A DNA stretch of 64,000 nucleotides, taken from contig NZ_CP090064.1 in NCBI RefSeq assembly GCF_023100685.1, positions 372,001-436,000 of the forward strand. The letters are read 5' to 3'. Both the position numbers and the translations under genes were made by a program. Shown piece by piece: positions 34,812 to 43,981 of the stretch (positions within the stretch are counted from its first letter, which is position 1; the number at the start of each line of letters is the position of its first letter). Origin of the DNA: Proteus vulgaris (GTDB lineage: Bacteria; Pseudomonadota; Gammaproteobacteria; Enterobacterales; Enterobacteriaceae). The notes under the pieces were generated by a model. It saw nothing but the letters and a program-made list of their open reading frames with translations, did not search any database and had not been told where the DNA came from.

Positions 34812-35558
34812 ATGATGGAATTGCTCAGTTGGGCTGATATTTTTATTTGTCTATTCACCTTATTTTTTGCTTACGTGATTTTTGGTATGGCAGGATTTGG
34901 ATCAGCATTAATTGCAGGGCCAGTCTTGGCGCTTTATTTACCATTGCCAATGATAGTTCCTTTATTGGCACTAATCGATTTAAGCGCAGCTATAGTGAAT
35001 GTCGCAAGGGATGGTAAGCAGGCTGATTTTAAAGAGATCCGTTATCTTATCCCGCTTATTATTATTGGTAGCCTTGTTGGGGCAACAATTTTATTAACCA
35101 CACGTCCTGATTTACTCTCTCTTCTTTTAGGTCTATTTGCTGCTTGTTATGCAATTTATGCACTGTTTTGGAAAAAACAAGAAAGCCAATTTTCTCAACG
35201 CTTAGTTTATCCTTTTGGATTAATCGGCGGTGTATTTAGCGCGTTGTTTGGTAGTGGGGGATTTTTATATGCGATTTACTTGTCAGGCAGAATTGCAGAC
35301 AAAAATAAGTTTCGCATTACACAAACAACGTTGATCGGTTTTAGCACATTAACTCGAGTGGTGATTTTTTTATTTGCAGGAATTTATTGGCAATTAGATA
35401 TTCTTAAATTAGCTGTTATTTTCTTACCAGCCATGTTTGCAGGTGTTTGGTTAGGGCGAAATTTAACATTACGTATGTCGAAAGCACGATTTATGAGTGT
35501 GATTTATACTATTGTATTGATATCTGGTGCTGTGCTTATTTACCGTTATTTTTCTTAA
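34812..35558 (+). CDS. TauE/SafE-family membrane permease
   Basis: A 248-residue membrane protein with about eight hydrophobic segments and the two glycine-rich repeats (IFGMAGFGSALIAGPVLALY near residue 23 and GGVFSALFGSGGFLYAIYL near 140). This is the putative sulfite/organosulfonate exporter family; substrate not predictable. Divergent from the cupin regulator with a 184-bp spacer. It is clearly diverged from the second TauE-type gene in the mur operon of this window. Confidence 0.8.
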   Translation: MMELLSWADIFICLFTLFFAYVIFGMAGFGSALIAGPVLALYLPLPMIVPLLALIDLSAAIVNVARDGKQADFKEIRYLIPLIIIGSLVGATILLTTRPDLLSLLLGLFAACYAIYALFWKKQESQFSQRLVYPFGLIGGVFSALFGSGGFLYAIYLSGRIADKNKFRITQTTLIGFSTLTRVVIFLFAGIYWQLDILKLAVIFLPAMFAGVWLGRNLTLRMSKARFMSVIYTIVLISGAVLIYRYFS

Positions 35559-35758
35559 GCGTTGTAAGATAAATGACGGCGAAGTGAGAATATTGTGAAA
35601 GGCAAAGATCTTCGTGAGTCAAATGGAGATCTTTCTCTGATTAATGTTGTTTTTTAAGCATGTTTATCTATTTCTTATCCCCTATAATACAACAATATTT
35701 TATTTAACCCCCTTTCTTTTATTACAGAGGTTTCTGTTATTCACAGAAACAAAATAAC

Positions 35759-36952
35759 ATGTCACATCAAAATTATCGCCAATCTGAAATTTTTGCGATA
35801 ACAACTATCACGGTAAGCATTGGCGTTATCGGGATTGTTATCGGATTAACTATTCCCATGGTTGCACTACGTCTTAATTTAGCGGGTATTAGCGAATCTA
35901 TCATCGGACTTATTTCTGCCGCGCCAGCTATTGGGATGTTAATTATTTCACCTTTTGCTCGGCGTATTGTGCAATGGATTGGTAAACGCTTTGCGATGCT
36001 TTTAGCAACCATTATTTCTGCAATCAGTTTATTACCCTTAATGGGAAGCTTACCGCTAGAGTTGTTATTTCCTTTACGACTTATCACTGGTATTGCCAGT
36101 GGTGTGATGATTTGTTTAGGAGAGACGTGGATTAATGAGCTTTCACCAGATAATAAACGTGGGCGAATTTTAGCGGTATATACTACGGTATTTACTATCA
36201 GCCAGTTATTAGGGCCTTCAATTATTGCGCTTTATGGCGTCGCAGATAAAACACCTATTTTAATTAGTGTCTTTATTCATATTATCTCTATTGCCCTGTT
36301 TTTAATGATGGATCAGAAAACAGGAGATAAATTACCAAAAGATACGCAAGAGCCGAATTTTTCTATTATTCGTTTTGTTAAAGTTGCACCCGCAATCTGC
36401 GGCGGTATTGTTTTCTTTGCTTTTTTTGATGGTACCGTACTTTCTATGTTTCCTATTTATGGCCTAAGTATGGGACATACTGAAGCTATTGCAGCCATGA
36501 TGATAAGTGCTATTTTAGCCGGTGACGCCATTATGCAAATGCCATTTGGCTGGCTTGCTGATCATATGAACAGAACGCGGTTATATCGAATTTGTGGTGT
36601 GGTGACTTTACTCGCAAGCTTATTATTACCGATCACGATGTCTCATACATTTTTGATTTGGCCTCTATTACTGGTGCTGGGGGCAACAGCGGGTGCGATA
36701 TACACCATTGCATTAGTACAAATAGGGCAATATTTCTCAGGTAATGATCTGATGGTTGCAAATGCGTCTGCGGCGATGTTATGGGGAATTGGTAATTTGT
36801 CTGGGCCTTTGCTGGCTGGCGCGTTGTCAGAAATTTCTTCATCTTCACTACCATTTTTATTGGTTGCCATGACTGGCTTATTCTTAATATCAACGATGGA
36901 ACGTTGGAATCTAGGCGTTGAAGCACTCAATAGTAGTAGTAGCTCATCTTAA
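35759..36952 (+). CDS. MFS transporter (YcaD-like branch)
   Basis: A 397-residue carrier with about 12 hydrophobic segments. The first-half signature is PFARRIVQWIGKRFAMLLAT, the second-half repeat MQMPFGWLADHMNRTRLYRI, and GETWINELSPDNKRGR lies between. Substrate unknown. The C-terminus ends in six serines after LN, encoded by AGT/AGC repeats (about 36932-36949), a tract that could vary in length. No operon partner; a terminator follows. Confidence 0.78.
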   Translation: MSHQNYRQSEIFAITTITVSIGVIGIVIGLTIPMVALRLNLAGISESIIGLISAAPAIGMLIISPFARRIVQWIGKRFAMLLATIISAISLLPLMGSLPLELLFPLRLITGIASGVMICLGETWINELSPDNKRGRILAVYTTVFTISQLLGPSIIALYGVADKTPILISVFIHIISIALFLMMDQKTGDKLPKDTQEPNFSIIRFVKVAPAICGGIVFFAFFDGTVLSMFPIYGLSMGHTEAIAAMMISAILAGDAIMQMPFGWLADHMNRTRLYRICGVVTLLASLLLPITMSHTFLIWPLLLVLGATAGAIYTIALVQIGQYFSGNDLMVANASAAMLWGIGNLSGPLLAGALSEISSSSLPFLLVAMTGLFLISTMERWNLGVEALNSSSSSS

Positions 36953-37393
36953 TATCATTCCTCTTCTATCGTATTCCATTTAGGGTGTTAGGAGTGCGAT
37001 AGAGGAAATCTCTTTTTTCTTCATTTCTAAATATTTAACTTTATCTTATTGTTTTTTATAAATGATTATAATTATATTTCGTAATTGTACTTATTTTAAA
37101 ATTTATTAAGAATAATCTAGAAATGCCTATATTGAACAGAAAGTCGTTTGCTAAAACAACACTTATTCATCTAACGTTAGAAGTAGAAGACGACATTATC
37201 TTCAGATAAAAATAACGAATACTGCAAACCATTGATCGCCACACATAGGGAACGAGCGGTATTATTTATCTAAGTAACTGATTAATAATGGATAAATATA
37301 CCTATTTATTATCTTATTTGAAGTGAATTCAATAAAAACAATTAATTAAGATATTTTCATTTCACTTAATACTATTGTTTTAGGAAGTAATGA
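36953..37393. other. Region between MFS gene and toxin gene, with terminator
   Basis: A hairpin follows the MFS gene: GGAGTGCGATAGAGGAA (about 36991-37007) pairs back to TTCCTC...TATCG (from 36958) with a small bulge, then a T-rich run to 37020. The rest is AT-rich and should hold the toxin promoter. I looked for a LexA site (CTG-N10-CAG) because bacteriocins are often SOS-induced and found none that is convincing. AGGAAG precedes the toxin start. Confidence 0.5.
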
Positions 37394-38776
37394 ATGCCGG
37401 AATATTTTATTCATAGACGAAGAGATGAAGATAAAGGAAAAACGACAGCAGGAGGTCAGGTAACTCCTGTTTCTGTTTCCATAGCGTCAGCTAAACTTTT
37501 CATGGAAGCGCGTTCACTATCCTATGCGTCACCTAAATCCATCATATTACCTAAGCCTATCTTTAAACCTACCCCCGTGCCTTATCAAGGTGTCCTCAAT
37601 GCCGTTAAAGATATTGCGATTGCCTCTCGATGGGGGGTTTTAGGCTTACTTTTTCACTCTGAGCCTGCTGGAGATCCAAACGAAGACCAACTATTCATCA
37701 GTAGAATGATAAATTCGCCCCTTTTAGTCGGCGGTTTTTCTCGATCACCTCAGACAGTCAAAGGACAAAATTATACGGAAGAAGCCACTTTACGGCAGCT
37801 TGCTCATAAAAAAAGCACCGTCATCACGGGCGTTCGATTCAGGATTGTTGATGATGAAAGTACAGGATATGCCACCAAGGTCGCTGGGTATGTTGTCAAT
37901 GAAGCCAGCGGACTCAATCATGTCAGAGTCCGATTTGCTGAGCGTCATGAAGATGGCACAGCAACATTCTTAGATCCTGATATTGAAGGAACATTTCATT
38001 GGGACATGGTAGGGAATACCGCAGAATATATCCCCTCAAACACCAGTGATGCTTTTCATGCCGTTAAGTTTAGTTTGGATAATGGACGACAAGAAACGCT
38101 TATTCATGATGGGGGTGAGTTTGGCTATACAACGCCCCCACTCCCGTTACCTGAACCTCAAGAAATTTGGCGCTTACCGAACCCTATTCCTGAACAATCG
38201 CTGAATGCGCCTCCTGGTTTTCCTGAAGAACGACAAGAAGGTTGGGTCGAAACCTTTCCCTTGGAAGAAGACGATTTTAATGATTTTATTATTGTCGACC
38301 CTTGGGGGGAAGTGCCCGCCATTTATGTCTATTTTCAAAAAAGAATCGTGAATTTTTTAGAAGTCGACTATTACGGAAATTTAAAAAAACTCTCTAAAGG
38401 GGGAATTTATGAAGTTGACCATATTCCGTCAAAAGCCGCAGTCGAAATTTATTTAAGAAATATAGATTCAGAAATAAGTGATACTCAATTAGATATAGCA
38501 TTAGATAACGTGGCATCCGTTGCTATCCCTAAATCCGTACACCAAAAATGCAGTGAAACCTACGGTGGCAGAAATAATACTTGGGTTGAATTAAACGATG
38601 ACACAAAACTGCGTCGAAAAGAGTATGACGGTCAGGATTTAAAAGAAGCGGTTGAACGAAATTGGGAAATAGAGCGACGATGTTTAAAAGCAGAATATAA
38701 TACTCCTGATGAAGAATTAGATAAGGTTTTGGCAGAATTACACCGATTAAATAGAGAGGAAGGATTATATCAATGA
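37394..38776 (+). CDS. Pyocin-S-like toxin with C-terminal HNH nuclease motif
   Basis: A 460-residue protein with no signal peptide. Residues about 70-250 resemble the S-type pyocin central domain ([44 protein letters not shown]). A Pro-rich linker (about 255-300) leads to the toxin end: D342-H343 in [11 protein letters not shown]372 and H383 in IPKSVHQK, the spacing of an HNH metal-nuclease finger. The extreme C-terminus ([20 protein letters not shown]) is a charged helix. No TonB box or receptor domain is evident, so it is shorter than S-pyocins (usually over 600) and its delivery is unknown. The stop overlaps the immunity start (ATGA). Confidence 0.78.
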   Translation: MPEYFIHRRRDEDKGKTTAGGQVTPVSVSIASAKLFMEARSLSYASPKSIILPKPIFKPTPVPYQGVLNAVKDIAIASRWGVLGLLFHSEPAGDPNEDQLFISRMINSPLLVGGFSRSPQTVKGQNYTEEATLRQLAHKKSTVITGVRFRIVDDESTGYATKVAGYVVNEASGLNHVRVRFAERHEDGTATFLDPDIEGTFHWDMVGNTAEYIPSNTSDAFHAVKFSLDNGRQETLIHDGGEFGYTTPPLPLPEPQEIWRLPNPIPEQSLNAPPGFPEERQEGWVETFPLEEDDFNDFIIVDPWGEVPAIYVYFQKRIVNFLEVDYYGNLKKLSKGGIYEVDHIPSKAAVEIYLRNIDSEISDTQLDIALDNVASVAIPKSVHQKCSETYGGRNNTWVELNDDTKLRRKEYDGQDLKEAVERNWEIERRCLKAEYNTPDEELDKVLAELHRLNREEGLYQ

Positions 38777-39285
38777 GTGTGAATATTGAAGCCTTAGTAC
38801 GGCGATTAGGGGATACCTATGATGAACTTTATGATGATGGGTTAATTCCTTATAAAACTAAACCACGAGGCAATTCGGGTGATATCACCTTAAAGTTACG
38901 GATGAGCAAAGAATATGTTTTTTTATCATTTAAAAACCCATTAAAAACGCTCTCTCAAATTACACTGACATTAATCCCTGATAATATGAAAAACGGTTGG
39001 GTATTCCCCAATAAAATCCCGTTTGGGTTAGAACAGGTTATGACCGACCAATGGCTTTATCAACATATAGGTAATCCAATTAAGCGAACGCCTGAGAGGT
39101 ATATTTTAAAAAGTTTTTTTTTAGGAAAAACAGAAGTATTTACATTAAAAGAAATGACCAATTCAAATCAAAAAGTCGCTTTAATAGCGAGTTTTCATCC
39201 TACCATGAAAAATTTTGTTCAAGAAATAACATTTGAGCTATTAGAAAAGTTAGAGGAACGCTGGAAACCTACCCCCTTCAAATAA
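38773..39285 (+). CDS. Immunity protein, copy 1 (cognate to the toxin)
   Basis: 170 residues, cytosolic, no signal or membrane segment. It begins [20 protein letters not shown] and contains [12 protein letters not shown], a core shared with the other copies: [20 protein letters not shown] followed by WLYQH. It resembles, from memory, the DUF6392 proteins found beside S-type pyocin toxins. ATG overlaps the toxin stop, so the two are translationally coupled, which makes copy 1 the likely cognate antidote. Immunity is inferred from position, overlap and the amplified paralogues. Confidence 0.75.
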   Translation: MSVNIEALVRRLGDTYDELYDDGLIPYKTKPRGNSGDITLKLRMSKEYVFLSFKNPLKTLSQITLTLIPDNMKNGWVFPNKIPFGLEQVMTDQWLYQHIGNPIKRTPERYILKSFFLGKTEVFTLKEMTNSNQKVALIASFHPTMKNFVQEITFELLEKLEERWKPTPFK

Positions 39286-39390
39286 TCCCTTTTATATAAA
39301 ACGGGCGAGTGAGTTGGCGAAAACCGTCCGTTTATCCATACTCACGTCGTTCAAAACGATTTTAAGGCATGATCACCCTATCAAATATAA

Positions 39391-39450
39391 TTGGATGAAA
39401 TCTTGGCAGAAATACACCGATTAAATAGAGCAAGAGGATTATATCAATGA
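39391..39450 (+). pseudogene. Toxin C-terminal relic before immunity copy 2
   Basis: In the toxin's reading frame this reads [19 protein letters not shown] then TGA, against [19 protein letters not shown] at the toxin's own end. The frame closes upstream at TAA 39388-39390. It keeps the ribosome site and ATGA overlap with the next immunity gene, just as the intact toxin does. Confidence 0.85.
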
Positions 39451-39956
39451 GTGTAAATATTGAAGCCTTAGTACTGCGATTAGGGGATACCTATAATGAA
39501 CTTTATGACGATGGGTTAATCCCTTACAAAACTAAACCGCAAGGCAATTCGGGTGATGATGAAGTGACTCTCAGAATGTCCAAAGAATATGTTTTTTTAT
39601 CCTTTAAAAATCCATCAAAAAAATTAGAGCAAATTACACTGACATTAATTCCCGATAATATGAAAAATGGCTGGGTATTTCCCAATAAAATCCCCTTTGG
39701 GCTAGAACAGGTTATGACAGACCAATGGCTTTATCAGCATATGGGTAATCCAATTAGGCGAGCTCCTGAAAAAACAGTACTGAATAATTTTCTTGGTAAA
39801 TCAGAAGTCTTTATATTAAAAGAGAGGACTCACTCAAATCAAAAAGTCTCTCTTTTGGTTAACTATCACCCTGAAATGAAAGGCTTTGCTAAAAAAATTA
39901 CATTTGAACTATTAGAAGATTTAGAAGCGCGTTGGAAGCCAGATCACTACAAATAA
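39447..39956 (+). CDS. Immunity protein paralogue, copy 2
   Basis: 169 residues, strongly similar to copy 1 in the first 36 residues and in the [20 protein letters not shown] core, but different in [23 protein letters not shown] and [13 protein letters not shown]. It overlaps the stop of the toxin relic by ATGA, with GAGGA as ribosome site. It may protect against a related toxin variant carried by kin. Intact. Confidence 0.72.
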   Translation: MSVNIEALVLRLGDTYNELYDDGLIPYKTKPQGNSGDDEVTLRMSKEYVFLSFKNPSKKLEQITLTLIPDNMKNGWVFPNKIPFGLEQVMTDQWLYQHMGNPIRRAPEKTVLNNFLGKSEVFILKERTHSNQKVSLLVNYHPEMKGFAKKITFELLEDLEARWKPDHYK

Positions 39957-40061
39957 TCCCTTTTATGTTAAACGGGCGAGTGAGTTAGTTAAAGTCGTCC
40001 GTTTATCCATACTCACGTCGTTCAAAACGATTTTAAGGCATGATCACCCTATCAAATATAA

Positions 40062-40121
40062 TTGGATGAAATCTTGGCAGAAATACACCGATTAAATAGA
40101 GCAAGAGGATTATATCAATGA
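40062..40121 (+). pseudogene. Toxin C-terminal relic before immunity copy 3
   Basis: Same 19-codon tail as before copy 2 ([19 protein letters not shown]), again ending in TGA that overlaps the immunity ATG. The preceding spacer is almost identical to that before copy 2, showing a recent unit duplication. Confidence 0.85.
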
Positions 40122-40627
40122 GTGTAAATATTGAAGCCTTAGTGTGGCGATTAGGGGATACCTATAATGAGCTTTATGATGATGGGCTTATTCCCTATAA
40201 AACCAAACCGGAAGGTAATTCAGGTGATAATTCTTTAAAGTTACGGATGAGCAAAGAATATGTTTTTTTAGCTTTTAAAAATCCCTCGAAAAAACTCTCT
40301 CAAATTACACTGACATTAATTCCCGATAATATGAAAAATGGCTGGGTATTTCCCAATAAAATCCCCTTTGGGCTAGAACAGGTTATGACAGACCAATGGC
40401 TTTATCAGCATATGGGTAACCCAATTAGGCAAGCCCCTGAAAATATTATCTTAGGGATTCCCTATGGCAAGGCAGAAGTGTTCATATTAAAAGAGAGGAC
40501 TCACTCAAATCAAAAAATAGTTTTAATAGCGAGCTTTCACCCTACTATGAAAAATTTTGTTCAAGAAACAACATTTGAATTATTAGAGGATTTAGAAGCT
40601 CGTTGGAAGCCCGATCATTACAGCTAA
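40118..40627 (+). CDS. Immunity protein paralogue, copy 3
   Basis: 169 residues. The N-terminal block and core match the other copies; [12 protein letters not shown] and [19 protein letters not shown] place it between copies 1 and 2. The variable part reads [20 protein letters not shown], and the end is [14 protein letters not shown]. Its 3' half joins features of copy 1 ([13 protein letters not shown]) and copy 2 ([10 protein letters not shown]), which suggests recombination between units. Intact. Confidence 0.72.
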   Translation: MSVNIEALVWRLGDTYNELYDDGLIPYKTKPEGNSGDNSLKLRMSKEYVFLAFKNPSKKLSQITLTLIPDNMKNGWVFPNKIPFGLEQVMTDQWLYQHMGNPIRQAPENIILGIPYGKAEVFILKERTHSNQKIVLIASFHPTMKNFVQETTFELLEDLEARWKPDHYS

Positions 40628-40732
40628 TCCCTTTTATGTTAAACGGGCGAGTTAGTTGGCGAAAACCGCCTGTTTATCCATACTCACGTCCTTCAAAACG
40701 ATTTTAAGGCATGATTACCCTATCAAACATAA

Positions 40733-40792
40733 TTGGATAACGTTTTAGCAGAAATACACCGATTAAATAGAGCGAGAGGATTATACCAATGA
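40733..40792 (+). pseudogene. Toxin C-terminal relic before immunity copy 4
   Basis: Reads [19 protein letters not shown] then TGA in the toxin frame. It differs from the relics before copies 2 and 3 in the DNVLA codons and is preceded by TTG. The ATGA overlap with the next immunity start is kept. Confidence 0.85.
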
Positions 40793-41268
40793 GTGTGAAT
40801 ATTGAAGCCTTAGTACGGCGATTAGGGGATACCTATGATGAACTTTATGATGATGGGTTAATTCCTTATAAAACTAAACCGCAAGGTAATTCGGGTGATG
40901 ATGTTTTAATATTACGAATGAGTAAAGAGTATGTTTTTTTAGCTTTTGAAAATCCATCAAAAAAACTTGCTCAAATGTCACTGACATTAATCCCCGATGA
41001 TATGAAAAATGGCTGGGTATTCCCCAATAAAATCCCGTTTGGGTTAGAACAGGTTATGACTGACCAATGGCTTTATCAACATATTGGCAATCCGATTAGG
41101 AGAACACTGGAAAGAATTATCTTAGGGACTCTCTATGGTAAGACAGAAGTGTTTATATTAAAAGAGAAGACAAACTCAAATCAAAAAGTTGCTTTAATAG
41201 CAAGTTTTCATCCTACCCTGAAAAATTTTGTTAAAAAAATAGGATTTGAATTATTAGAAGAAAGGTAG
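40789..41268 (+). CDS. Immunity protein paralogue, copy 4, shortened C-terminus
   Basis: 159 residues. The N-terminal block equals copy 1 ([20 protein letters not shown]). It ends LLEER: a 9-base in-frame deletion removes three codons of LEDLEARW, and the conserved Trp codon TGG is TAG (41266-41268). The lost codons K-T-D-H-Y-K followed by TAA are still readable downstream. Only about seven residues are lost, so function may survive or the last unit may be decaying. Confidence 0.65.
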   Translation: MSVNIEALVRRLGDTYDELYDDGLIPYKTKPQGNSGDDVLILRMSKEYVFLAFENPSKKLAQMSLTLIPDDMKNGWVFPNKIPFGLEQVMTDQWLYQHIGNPIRRTLERIILGTLYGKTEVFILKEKTNSNQKVALIASFHPTLKNFVKKIGFELLEER

Positions 41269-41490
41269 AAAACCGATCACTACAAATAATCCCTTTTATG
41301 TTAAACGGGCGAGTTAGTTAGCGAACTAAAAAGTGGTAACGACACCCTTCTTTTCCTCTTTTTCTTTTTTTCTGACTTTAAATTATCTTTTTATGACATT
41401 TTTATTAAAAATGTATTTTTTCGCTTGATTCTTACCCTAAAAGCACCAGATAATCGTTTGCGTCAAATTCTCTCACTTAATCCACACGAA

Positions 41491-41571
41491 AAACCAAACG
41501 TTTGCTTTTGACTCCCTCTTAAGATTTTTATCGGTAAGAGGTTATTTTAATTGATACGTAATCGTTTTCGT
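41491..41571 (+). promoter_or_regulatory. PurR-type operators upstream of ghxP
   Basis: CCAAACGTTTGCTTTT at 41494-41509 has the exact CAAACGTTTG PurR core, and ACGTAATCGTTTTCGT at 41556-41571 matches ACGCAAACGTTTTCGT at 14 of 16 positions. A half-site TCGTTTGCGT lies at 41454-41463. All precede a purine permease. The remaining 41325-41490 shows T-rich sequence without a gene. Confidence 0.7.
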
Positions 41572-41610
41572 TTTTTGGAGAGTGAACCGTTTTTATGTCA
41601 GAGGAATGTA

Positions 41611-42957
41611 ATGTCTGCTAATCAATCAGCAACCACAGGTAAACTGGATAGCTATTTTAAACTTACAGCTCGCGGTACAACTGTTCGCAAAGAAATGATC
41701 GCCGGTTTGACGACATTTTTGGCGATGGTGTATTCCGTGATTGTTGTTCCTAGCATGTTAGGGCAAGCCGGTTTTCCACATACAGCGGTTTTTATCGCAA
41801 CCTGTTTAGTCGCGGGATTGGGCTCTCTTCTAATGGGATTGTGGGCAAATCTTCCTATGGCAATTGGTTGTGCTATTTCATTAACAGCATTTACCGCTTT
41901 CAGCTTGGTCTTAGGACAAAACATCTCTGTACCTGTTGCTTTAGGTGCTGTGTTTTTAATGGGGTGTTTATTCACCGTATTCTCATTAACTGGCATTCGC
42001 ACTTGGATATTAAAAAATATTCCGACAGGTATTGCTCATGGCGCAGGAATAGGGATAGGGCTATTTCTACTTTTAATCGCAGCAAACAGTGTTGGATTAG
42101 TGGTGAAAAACCCATTTGATGGTTTACCTGTTGCAATGGGGAAATTCACTTCATTTTCTGTTCTGATGTCACTTGCTGGATTAGCCGCTATTTTCGGATT
42201 AGAAAAGCGTAAAGTACCGGGTGGCGTGCTATTAGTGATTGTTGCCATTTCGATTATTGGTCTGATTTTCGATCCTAATGTAAAATACCAAGGTGTTTTT
42301 AAAATGCCTCAATTAGGTGAAGAAGGGCTTTCTTTATTATTCGCAATGGATATTAAAGGAGCATTACAACCTTTAGTTTTACCAAGTGTACTTGCATTAG
42401 TAATGACTGCGATTTTTGATGCAACTGGAACTATCCGTGCGGTGGCAGGGCAAGCCAATTTATTAGATAAACGCGGACAAATTATTAATGGCGGAAAAGC
42501 ACTAACTTCTGACTCCGTCAGTAGTATTTTTGCGGGTGTGATTGGTGCAGCCCCAGCTGCAGTTTATGTTGAATCAGCCGCAGGAACCGCCGCTGGTGGT
42601 AAAACAGGATTAACCGCAACAGTGGTGGGTATTTTATTTTTACTGATCCTTTTCTTATCGCCTCTCTCTTATTTAGTTCCAGCTTATGCAACGGCACCTG
42701 CGTTAATGTATGTAGGTTTATTGATGCTAGGTAATGTCACTAAATTAGATTTCAGTGATTTTGTTGATGCTATGTCTGGCATGGTGTGTGCTGTATTTAT
42801 TGTTTTAACATGCAATATCGTTACAGGCATTATGTTAGGTTTTGGCTGTTTAGTGATTGGTCGAGTATTTGCTGGCGAGTGGCGTAAACTCAATATTGGT
42901 ACAGTATTAATTACTATTGCTTTAGTGGCATTTTATGCGGGCGAGTGGGCGATTTAA
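41611..42957 (+). CDS. ghxP: Guanine/hypoxanthine permease
   Basis: About 448 residues of the NCS2/AzgA-like purine permease family, very close in remembered sequence to E. coli GhxP (YjcD): [59 protein letters not shown] and [18 protein letters not shown]. It imports guanine and hypoxanthine with protons. The frame opens at 41551, but ATG 41611 follows AGAGG and gives the family start. PurR-type sites upstream fit repression by purines. A terminator follows. Confidence 0.93.
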   Translation: MSANQSATTGKLDSYFKLTARGTTVRKEMIAGLTTFLAMVYSVIVVPSMLGQAGFPHTAVFIATCLVAGLGSLLMGLWANLPMAIGCAISLTAFTAFSLVLGQNISVPVALGAVFLMGCLFTVFSLTGIRTWILKNIPTGIAHGAGIGIGLFLLLIAANSVGLVVKNPFDGLPVAMGKFTSFSVLMSLAGLAAIFGLEKRKVPGGVLLVIVAISIIGLIFDPNVKYQGVFKMPQLGEEGLSLLFAMDIKGALQPLVLPSVLALVMTAIFDATGTIRAVAGQANLLDKRGQIINGGKALTSDSVSSIFAGVIGAAPAAVYVESAAGTAAGGKTGLTATVVGILFLLILFLSPLSYLVPAYATAPALMYVGLLMLGNVTKLDFSDFVDAMSGMVCAVFIVLTCNIVTGIMLGFGCLVIGRVFAGEWRKLNIGTVLITIALVAFYAGEWAI

Positions 42958-42980
42958 TTCGAATCATCGGTTTTAAAGAC

Positions 42981-43013
42981 AAAAAGCGGAATATATCTAT
43001 ATTCCGCTTTTTT
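42981..43013 (+). terminator. Terminator after ghxP
   Basis: AAAAGCGGAATATA pairs with TATATTCCGCTTTT around TC, followed by a T-run. Confidence 0.9.
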
Positions 43014-43084
43014 GCTATTTATTTATCTACTTTAATTCGCTATTGTCGAAATTAAGCTTAGTTTTTAAATAATTGGTAGAATAT

Positions 43085-43588
43085 ATGCAAGAAATAAAAA
43101 TACGCCATGGCGAGCCAGACGACGCAACCGCAATTCAACAGTTATATACTCATCCTGATTTATATATTTGTACTTGCCAATTTCCTTACCCTTCTGTGAC
43201 GATGTGGAAAAAAAGATTACTCGAATTTGCAGAACAAAATATTCCTAATTTTGTAGCAACTATTGATGGTCAAGTTGCGGGGCATTTAGCTCTGATAATT
43301 GATAATCATCCTCGTCGTCGCCACATTGTCAGTTTCGGTATTGGTGTTGGTGCAGAGTATTCTGGAAAAGGTGTCGGTAAGTTACTTATCAATACAGCAA
43401 TTGATTATGCATTCAATTGGTTAGCCGCAACGCGTTTAGAGTTGGAAGTGTATTCAGATAATGAAAAAGGCTTACATTTATATAAAAAATTAGGCTTTGA
43501 AGTTGAAGGTATACGCCGTAAAGCGGCGTTTAGAGATGGAAAGTATTGTGATGTCGTCATGATGTCGATGTTAAGAACGATTGAATAA
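43085..43588 (+). CDS. GNAT-family N-acetyltransferase (YhhY-like)
   Basis: A 167-residue single GNAT domain. The acetyl-CoA loop reads GVGAEYSGKGVGKLLINTAI (about residues 88-107), and VYSDNEKGLHLYKKLGFEVEG is the C-terminal motif D. It recalls E. coli YhhY, an amino-acid acetyltransferase, in HLALIIDNHPRRRH and EGIRRKAAFRDGKYCD. Acceptor unknown. The frame includes an upstream TTG at 43073; the ATG at 43085 is preferred although its ribosome site is weak. Stands alone. Confidence 0.8.
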   Translation: MQEIKIRHGEPDDATAIQQLYTHPDLYICTCQFPYPSVTMWKKRLLEFAEQNIPNFVATIDGQVAGHLALIIDNHPRRRHIVSFGIGVGAEYSGKGVGKLLINTAIDYAFNWLAATRLELEVYSDNEKGLHLYKKLGFEVEGIRRKAAFRDGKYCDVVMMSMLRTIE

Positions 43589-43981
43589 TCATGTGAATAA
43601 GCGACATTGCTCTAAAAATTAATCGATATTGTCTTTTATTTGTTATTTTTATTTAATTTCTTAATGTTTTACGTTTGTATACGAGTAATTACATCGTTTA
43701 GACGGAAAAAGAGAAATAAAAACGTATGCTTTCGATGTTTAATGCCGTTAATAAATAAAGAGTAATGAGAAGTGCGCAATTTGTAGCGTTAGATACGATT
43801 AATCTTAATTTTAAATAATTACACATGAGTCTGTGTGGGATCTGTTTAAAATAAGGAAAGGTAAAGAAAGGCATGGCGCATAAATTTTTGCAGGGTGTGT
43901 TTTTTTATCATTCAGTAGGGTTTTCTTTTTTAAGGAAAAGATAACAAGTTTTTGGGATAAAAATAGGCATGTAAGGGTAAC
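43589..43981. other. Intergenic region upstream of the yjcE gene
   Basis: 393 AT-rich bases with no convincing gene. A 23-codon frame from ATG 43873 has AAAGG directly against its start, too close to be a good ribosome site, and is not called. A small CACA/TGTG hairpin lies near 43830. The promoter of the antiporter must be here but could not be placed. Confidence 0.4.

Larger units (their letters stand above)
38773..41324 (+). repeat. Tandem array of four immunity cassettes, period about 671 bp
   Basis: Immunity starts lie at 38773, 39447, 40118 and 40789, spacings 674, 671 and 671. Each unit has the immunity gene, a conserved spacer (TTTTATGTTAAACGGGCGAG, then CCGTTTATCCATACTCACG) and, before copies 2-4, a relic of the toxin's last 19 codons. 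In the spacer AAACGGGCG can pair with CGTCCGTTT. The last unit ends within the spacer near 41324. Units differ most in the variable segment between about residues 36-45 and 100-130 of the protein. Confidence 0.9.

Noticed and set aside
36953..37393. LexA/SOS operator for the toxin gene
   Set aside because: No CTG-N10-CAG site with acceptable match was found, so SOS control is not claimed.
38773..41324. CRISPR-like or transposon repeat explanation for the 671-bp periodicity
   Set aside because: Each unit contains a full coding gene with the same start context and a toxin-tail relic; there are no short repeat-spacers, transposase or terminal inverted repeats.
43873..43944. A 23-codon frame upstream of yjcE
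   Set aside because: The only SD-like bases abut the start codon and the sequence has no recognisable pattern; probably chance.
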